A stretch of 9,431 bases of DNA from CAZFPT01 sp046541875 (GTDB lineage Bacteria; Planctomycetota; Phycisphaerae; SM23-33), in assembly GCA_046541875.1 (NCBI GenBank), contig JBKHCL010000116.1, positions 1 to 9,431 of the forward strand, read 5' to 3'. Below are positions 6,162 to 9,431 of the stretch, piece by piece. A program made the position numbers and the translations under genes. Every line of letters starts with the position of its first letter. Position 1 is the first letter of the stretch. The notes beneath the pieces were generated by a model that searched no databases, was not told where the DNA came from, and worked only from the letters and a program-made list of their open reading frames with translations.

Positions 6162-6896
6162 TTATTCGTCGCGAGCGGGCTTTTTCCCGCCGAAGACCGC
6201 CAACTCCAACCACTTGAAGTAGCAGTCCACATCTTCCAGCCCGGCATCTTCGAGCCAATCCAACTGAACACCCAACGGCTGAAGCAACTTCCCGGCACGA
6301 TCGTCGCGATTGGCGTAGCGATCGACATGCTCGTCGAGCGTCTGATCGGAATCGTCGAACAGCCCCATCTGCAGGCAGCGTTCCATGTAGAGGTGGTTGT
6401 GCAGGTGAGTGATGTCCTCGGACGGTGAGTCGATCCAGTCCATCGTCACAAACGCCCCTCCCGGCGCCAGCAGGCTGACGGCCTCGGCGTAGAAGTCCTT
6501 CTTACGCTCATTGGGCACGTGATGGATCGCGAACCCCGAGACGATCGCATCGAACGGGGCCAGGAAGCCCACCGCGTCCACCCATCCGGGCGAGGCGAAG
6601 TCGGCCTCCACGAAGCGAATCTCCTTGTCGATCCCGTCCATCTCGGACCGGGCCGCCTTGAGCATCTCGGCAGAGAAGTCCGCGAAGCACCCTCCCGCAT
6701 CCGGGGCAACCTTCCAGACCTGCCGACCCACCTGCCCGCCGCCACAGCCGATATCCATGAACCGCAGGATCGGGCGGGACGTGGCACGCAACACTTGGCG
6801 CAGCAGCCCGAGCGTTTCGTCCTCGAACGGCCTGGGTCTGCGGCGGCGCTCGACGTACTCACTGACGTGCTCGGCGTCTTTCCAGCGCGAACTCAT
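6162..6896 (-). CDS. Class I SAM-dependent methyltransferase, substrate unknown
   Basis: A 244-residue Rossmann-fold methyltransferase. Motif I is FMDIGCGGG (46-54), the acidic end of strand 2 is in FADFSAEML (71-79), motif II-like VEADFASP follows (96-103), and motif IV is FDAIVSGFAIHHVP (115-128). The LLAPGGAFVTMDWID block (142-156) is the usual strand 5. The C-terminus has a distinctive VDCYFKWLELAVFGGKKP (223-240), seen in a group of small, poorly characterised methyltransferases; the layout recalls CmoA or UbiE, but I see nothing that fixes a substrate. I chose ATG 6896 because GGAAGG lies about 4 nt upstream and the protein begins like its family; the frame is open to 6989 only as an overlap into dapB. 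It sits 35 nt after dapB and 20 nt before ltaE, so it is probably cotranscribed with them. Confidence 0.88.
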   Translation of the reverse strand: MSSRWKDAEHVSEYVERRRRPRPFEDETLGLLRQVLRATSRPILRFMDIGCGGGQVGRQVWKVAPDAGGCFADFSAEMLKAARSEMDGIDKEIRFVEADFASPGWVDAVGFLAPFDAIVSGFAIHHVPNERKKDFYAEAVSLLAPGGAFVTMDWIDSPSEDITHLHNHLYMERCLQMGLFDDSDQTLDEHVDRYANRDDRAGKLLQPLGVQLDWLEDAGLEDVDCYFKWLELAVFGGKKPARDE

Positions 6897-6931
6897 GGAA
6901 CCTTCCTTTTCCCGAATCAGCCGCGAATCGC

Positions 6932-7723
6932 TCAGAGCCCCAGAACGTCGCCAATGTCGTACATCCCCGGACCCTTGTTGGCAATCCACAGCGCCGCCCT
7001 CAGCGCGCCGCGAACAAACGTGTCCCGCGTGTGGGCGCTGTGCGAGAGCGTCACCGTCTCCCCGAGATTGCCGAAATGCACCTCGTGTTCGCCGACGGTA
7101 TCGCCCACGCGAAGCGCGTGCATGCCGATCTCCCCGGCGTTGCGGGGCTGATGGCCGCCGCGCCCGAAGATGGCCGTCTCGCCGTAGGTCTTTCCGGTGG
7201 CCTGGCAGATGCTCTTGGCGAGCATGATGGCCGTCCCGGAGGGGGCGTCCTTCTTGAAGCGGTGGTGCGTCTCGGCGATCTCGATGTCATACGTCTCGCC
7301 CAGAATGCGGGCCGCCTCGGCCACCAGCTTCACCAGCAGGTTGATGCCCACCGAGTAGTTGCCCGCGTGAACAATCGCGATCTCGCTTGCGGCGTCGGCG
7401 ACGGTGGCCTCCTGCGACTCGGTCAGGCCGGTCGTACCGATGATCATCGCCACGCCGTTGGATCGGCAGTACTCGATCGCCTTCATCGTGCCCTCCGGCA
7501 GGGAGAAGTCGATCATCACGTCGGGCACGTCATCGCCGGGAGCGTCGGTCAGCTCCATCCCGAAGTGCCCCACGCCCGCCAGCTCGCCGATATCCGTGCC
7601 GATCGCGTCGTGGCCGGCTTCTTCGGTGGCCGAGACAATGTCGAACTGCCCACTTTCGATCGCCAAAGCGACGATGCGCTGACCCATTCGGCCGGCGGCT
7701 CCGTTGACTGCAATCTTGATCAT
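6932..7723 (-). CDS. dapB: 4-hydroxy-tetrahydrodipicolinate reductase
   Basis: A 263-residue enzyme of the diaminopimelate/lysine pathway that reduces hydroxy-tetrahydrodipicolinate to tetrahydrodipicolinate, supplying lysine and peptidoglycan precursors. The N-terminal dinucleotide fold opens with VNGAAGRMGQRI (6-17), and IGTDIGELAG (41-50) and MIDFSLPEG (70-78) are family blocks. The substrate site is AETHHRFKKDAPSGTA (150-165), where His153 and Lys157 align with the catalytic His159 and Lys163 of E. coli DapB. The GRGGHQPRNAGEIGMHALRV block (187-206) is also typical. The E. coli cofactor pair Glu38-Arg39 reads Glu34-Glu35 here, which suggests NADH preference (inference). Length is normal. 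The ATG lies 42 nt after thrC; AAAGGA sits about 11 nt upstream. Confidence 0.96.
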   Translation of the reverse strand: MIKIAVNGAAGRMGQRIVALAIESGQFDIVSATEEAGHDAIGTDIGELAGVGHFGMELTDAPGDDVPDVMIDFSLPEGTMKAIEYCRSNGVAMIIGTTGLTESQEATVADAASEIAIVHAGNYSVGINLLVKLVAEAARILGETYDIEIAETHHRFKKDAPSGTAIMLAKSICQATGKTYGETAIFGRGGHQPRNAGEIGMHALRVGDTVGEHEVHFGNLGETVTLSHSAHTRDTFVRGALRAALWIANKGPGMYDIGDVLGL

Positions 7724-7765
7724 CTTTCGATGCGTCCTTTCGGTTCGTGTGCGTCTGAGATTCGT

Positions 7766-9160
7766 TCAGTCCACCGGATCCACCGTCTGCTCGATGAATG
7801 CCCGGACGGCCTGCACGTCGTCATCCAGCGTGACGCAGCGCGTGGGCAACTCGGCGAGCTTCTCGATGGTCGGGTGCGTCGCGATGTCCTCCCGCCCGGT
7901 GGCCACCGCAATGGCAGCGGGGAACTTCGCCGGATGCGCCGTGGCGAGGCAGAGCATCGGCGTCTGGGCGCGGATGCGGTCGCCCGCCACGTGAACGCCC
8001 ACCGCGGTATGCGGGTCCAGCAGGTAATGGTAGCGGTCCCACGTGCGGCGGATGGCGTCGAGAGTCTGCTGCTCGCTGGCCCGGCCGGCGGTGAAGGTCG
8101 GGTCCACGCCTTCGTCCCCCGCCTCCACGTGCAGCGCGCCGGTGCGGGCGAATTCGGCCATCCTGGCCTTGAGGGCCTCGCCGTCCTCGCCCAGCAGGTA
8201 GTACAGGTACCGCTCGAAGTTGCTGGCGACCTGGATGTCCATCGAGGGCGAATGGCTGCGGTGAACCTCGCCCAGCGAATACTCGCCGGTGTTGAAGAAC
8301 CGCGCGAGAATGTCGTTCTGGTTCGTCGCGCAGATCAGTCGGCCGATCGGAAGACCCATCTGCCGGGCGTACCAACCGGCGAGAATATCCCCGAAGTTAC
8401 CGGTCGGCACGCAGAGGTCCACCGTCGATTGGCCTGTGTCCTCCTGAACACGGAAGACGCCATGGAAGTAATAGACGATCTGGGCCAGCACGCGCGCCCA
8501 ATTGACGCTGTTGACCGCGCCGAGGGCGTAGCGGCGTTTGAACTCCAGGTCGCCGGCGAGCGTTTTCATGATGCGCTGACAGTCGTCGAAGCTGCCGCGA
8601 ACGGCGATGTTGTGCACGTTCTCATCCAGCACCGTGGTCATCTGACGCTGCTGAATGGGCGAGGTCCGCCCTTCCGGGTGCATCACGAAGATGTCGATCC
8701 CCTCCCGGCCTCGGACACCGGCAATCGCGGCGCTGCCCGTGTCGCCGCTGGTGGCGCCCAAAATGTTCAGCCGACCGCCGCGCCGGGCGAGGATGTACTC
8801 GAAAAGATTCCCCAGCAGCTGCAGCGCCACGTCCTTGAACGCCAGCGTCGGCCCGTGGAACAGTTCGAGGATATGCACCTCGCCGACCTCCCGGACGGGG
8901 GCGACCTCGGTCGGAAAAGATGGGCCATAAGCCCGCTCGATCATGCTGCGCAGATCCGCCGGGGGGATGTCGGTAGCGTACAGGCCGATCACCTCGGCCG
9001 CCAGATCGACGTAGGGCAGCTTCGACCAGCGCGTGAGTCGATCGCGAACGTCGGGGATGAATGCGGGAATGACCAGCCCGCCGTCCTCGGCCAGCCCCAT
9101 CATCACCGCGTCCTGAAAGTCGATCGGCTCGACGCCGCCACGTGTGGATTGGTACTTCAT
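7766..9160 (-). CDS. thrC: Threonine synthase
   Basis: A 464-residue PLP enzyme that converts O-phosphohomoserine to threonine, the last step of threonine synthesis. It starts MKYQSTRGG as in the E. coli/fungal-type synthases. LEDGG-like GLAEDGGLVIP (22-32) follows; the PLP lysine is Lys109 in FHGPTLAFKDVALQLLG (101-117), LGATSGDTGSAAIAG (134-148) is the substrate phosphate region, and VPTGNFGDILAGWYA (251-265) holds the cofactor phosphate. The tail LATAHPAKFPAAI (405-417) is also conserved. The length fits this long class of ThrC. I chose ATG 9160 because the family N-terminus begins exactly there and GAGG is 8 nt upstream; the frame is open to 9235 but that part crosses the promoter. It appears to be the first gene of the unit, with a promoter 29-57 nt upstream. 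Cytoplasmic. Confidence 0.96.
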   Translation of the reverse strand: MKYQSTRGGVEPIDFQDAVMMGLAEDGGLVIPAFIPDVRDRLTRWSKLPYVDLAAEVIGLYATDIPPADLRSMIERAYGPSFPTEVAPVREVGEVHILELFHGPTLAFKDVALQLLGNLFEYILARRGGRLNILGATSGDTGSAAIAGVRGREGIDIFVMHPEGRTSPIQQRQMTTVLDENVHNIAVRGSFDDCQRIMKTLAGDLEFKRRYALGAVNSVNWARVLAQIVYYFHGVFRVQEDTGQSTVDLCVPTGNFGDILAGWYARQMGLPIGRLICATNQNDILARFFNTGEYSLGEVHRSHSPSMDIQVASNFERYLYYLLGEDGEALKARMAEFARTGALHVEAGDEGVDPTFTAGRASEQQTLDAIRRTWDRYHYLLDPHTAVGVHVAGDRIRAQTPMLCLATAHPAKFPAAIAVATGREDIATHPTIEKLAELPTRCVTLDDDVQAVRAFIEQTVDPVD

Positions 9161-9188
9161 TGCGGGTTCCTCATCGGTTCGGGACCGG

Positions 9189-9217
9189 ATTGTACGCGCA
9201 GCGCCCGGCGAAGGCAA
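9189..9217 (-). promoter_or_regulatory. Sigma70-like promoter for thrC and following genes
   Basis: On the minus strand TTGCCT (9212-9217) is followed by a 17-nt spacer and TACAAT (9189-9194). These match 4 of 6 and 5 of 6 consensus bases. The expected start of transcription is near 9182, giving a leader of about 22 nt before the thrC ATG, with the GAGG Shine-Dalgarno inside it. A leader this short leaves no room for a riboswitch or leader-peptide attenuator, so any threonine control would have to act at the promoter. This is the best promoter match I see in the window. Confidence 0.6.
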
Positions 9218-9223
9218 CGAAGT

Positions 9224-9253
9224 GCGACGAATCACGACGAATCGCGACGATGG
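9224..9253. repeat. Three tandem 10-bp direct repeats upstream of the thrC promoter
   Basis: The plus strand reads GCGACGAATC (9224-9233), ACGACGAATC (9234-9243) and GCGACGATGG (9244-9253). The first two copies differ at one base; the third matches only in its first seven bases. The array starts 6 bp upstream of the -35 hexamer and its period is one DNA helical turn, so a protein could contact successive copies on one face. That makes it a candidate activator or operator site, but chance in GC-rich DNA is not excluded. Confidence 0.5.
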
Positions 9254-9290
9254 ATCCTGCTCCAGGACACGCCGGTGGCAGCTGGTTTGG

Positions 9291-9305
9291 GGAAGGCCGT
9301 GCTAC
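9291..9305. repeat. Half copy of the type C palindrome
   Basis: GGAAGGCCGTGCTAC is identical to 9381-9395, which is the loop, right arm and flank of the complete palindrome at 9371-9393. The matching left arm is absent here; the bases before it (GCTGGTTTGG) do not pair. It looks like a decayed or truncated repeat unit lying just before the type A palindrome. Confidence 0.6.
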
Positions 9306-9308
9306 AAC

Positions 9309-9338
9309 CGTAGGGCCCGCAACTGGTTGCGGGCGGAA
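9309..9338. repeat. Palindromic intergenic repeat, copy 2 of type A
   Basis: It is the same 30-base element as at 1-30, with one substitution (G at 9325 in the loop). The arms are 9315-9323 and 9326-9334, a 9-bp perfect stem. It lies about 150 nt upstream of thrC and in the same orientation as copy 1. No T run flanks the stem on either strand. Confidence 0.75.
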
Positions 9339-9344
9339 CGATTT

Positions 9345-9396
9345 CGTAGCATGGGCTTCCAGCCCATGGAAGCACGGCCTGGAAGGCCGTGCTACG
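9345..9396. repeat. Double palindrome (types B and C) bounded by CGTAGC/GCTACG
   Basis: Two adjacent hairpins. B pairs CATGGGCT (9350-9357) with AGCCCATG (9361-9368) around a TCC loop. C pairs AGCACGGCCT (9371-9380) with AGGCCGTGCT (9384-9393) around a GGA loop. The outer hexamers CGTAGC (9345-9350) and GCTACG (9391-9396) are also complementary, so the whole 52-nt unit could alternatively close as a cloverleaf-like structure. Each palindrome here contains or abuts CGTAG or its complement, suggesting modular building blocks. Confidence 0.75.
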
Positions 9397-9409
9397 GGAC
9401 GCGTTCCAT

Positions 9410-9429
9410 CCCCCACCTGACGGTGGGGG
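9410..9429. repeat. Palindrome type D at the window edge
   Basis: CCCCCACC (9410-9417) pairs with GGTGGGGG (9422-9429) around a TGAC loop, an 8-bp stem. It differs in sequence from types A-C. The window ends two bases later, so a following T run or further repeats cannot be seen, and a terminator for a neighbour to the right is possible. Confidence 0.6.
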
Positions 9430-9431
9430 CT

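Noticed and set aside
7031..9313. Very long plus-strand open frame (760 codons) opposite dapB and thrC
   Set aside because: It is antisense to two unmistakable genes, shows no recognisable domain, and is rich in His, Arg, Gly and Val as expected for the mirror of GC-rich coding DNA.
9171..9416. Small open frames on both strands through the right-hand intergenic region
   Set aside because: They are translations of the palindromic repeats and promoter region, with no ribosome site or family similarity that I can see.
1..9431. CRISPR array, tRNA or rRNA genes, insertion sequence, or phage genes
   Set aside because: No regular repeat-spacer pattern, no cloverleaf with an anticodon arm, no rRNA-like tract, and no transposase or integrase coding sequence was seen.

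Overview
This is a GC-rich chromosomal window from a Gram-negative (diderm) bacterium. All eleven genes I can support lie on the minus strand, so the text below follows them from the right edge to the left. An Mla/MCE phospholipid-transport operon implies an outer membrane. The palindromic intergenic repeats at both edges, the HEAT-repeat lipoprotein and the RsbW/STAS pair fit a planctomycete or another PVC-type lineage. That placement is an inference; no rRNA or marker gene in the window fixes it.

Right edge (about 9161-9431): a gene-free region holds four palindromes, a decayed half copy of one of them, three tandem 10-bp repeats and a good sigma70-like promoter reading leftward. From it run thrC (threonine synthase), dapB (lysine/diaminopimelate pathway reductase), a class I SAM methyltransferase, ltaE (threonine aldolase) and nfi (endonuclease V). 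Spacings are 42, 35 and 20 nt, then a 4-nt overlap. This half combines aspartate-family amino-acid metabolism with a DNA-repair gene.

Middle (4353-4456): a 104-nt gap with a weak promoter-like match and a GC palindrome separates the metabolic genes from the second group.

Left half (91-4352): a small HEAT-repeat lipoprotein, an RsbW-type serine kinase, a STAS anti-anti-sigma-type protein, and MlaE, MlaF and MlaD. The first three junctions and the STAS/MlaE junction overlap; MlaE-MlaF and MlaF-MlaD are spaced 29 and 28 nt. MlaE and MlaF form the inner-membrane ABC transporter, and MlaD is the membrane-anchored MCE protein, here with a very long helical shaft. In E. coli a STAS protein (MlaB) is a structural subunit of this transporter. 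Here the STAS protein keeps the phosphorylatable DSSG motif and is encoded next to a matching kinase. That raises the possibility that the transporter is switched by a phosphorylation-based partner switch, and this is the most interesting feature of the window. No MlaC or MlaA gene is visible.

Left edge (1-90): beyond mlaD there is only a palindrome nearly identical (29 of 30 bases) to one at the right edge, in the same orientation.
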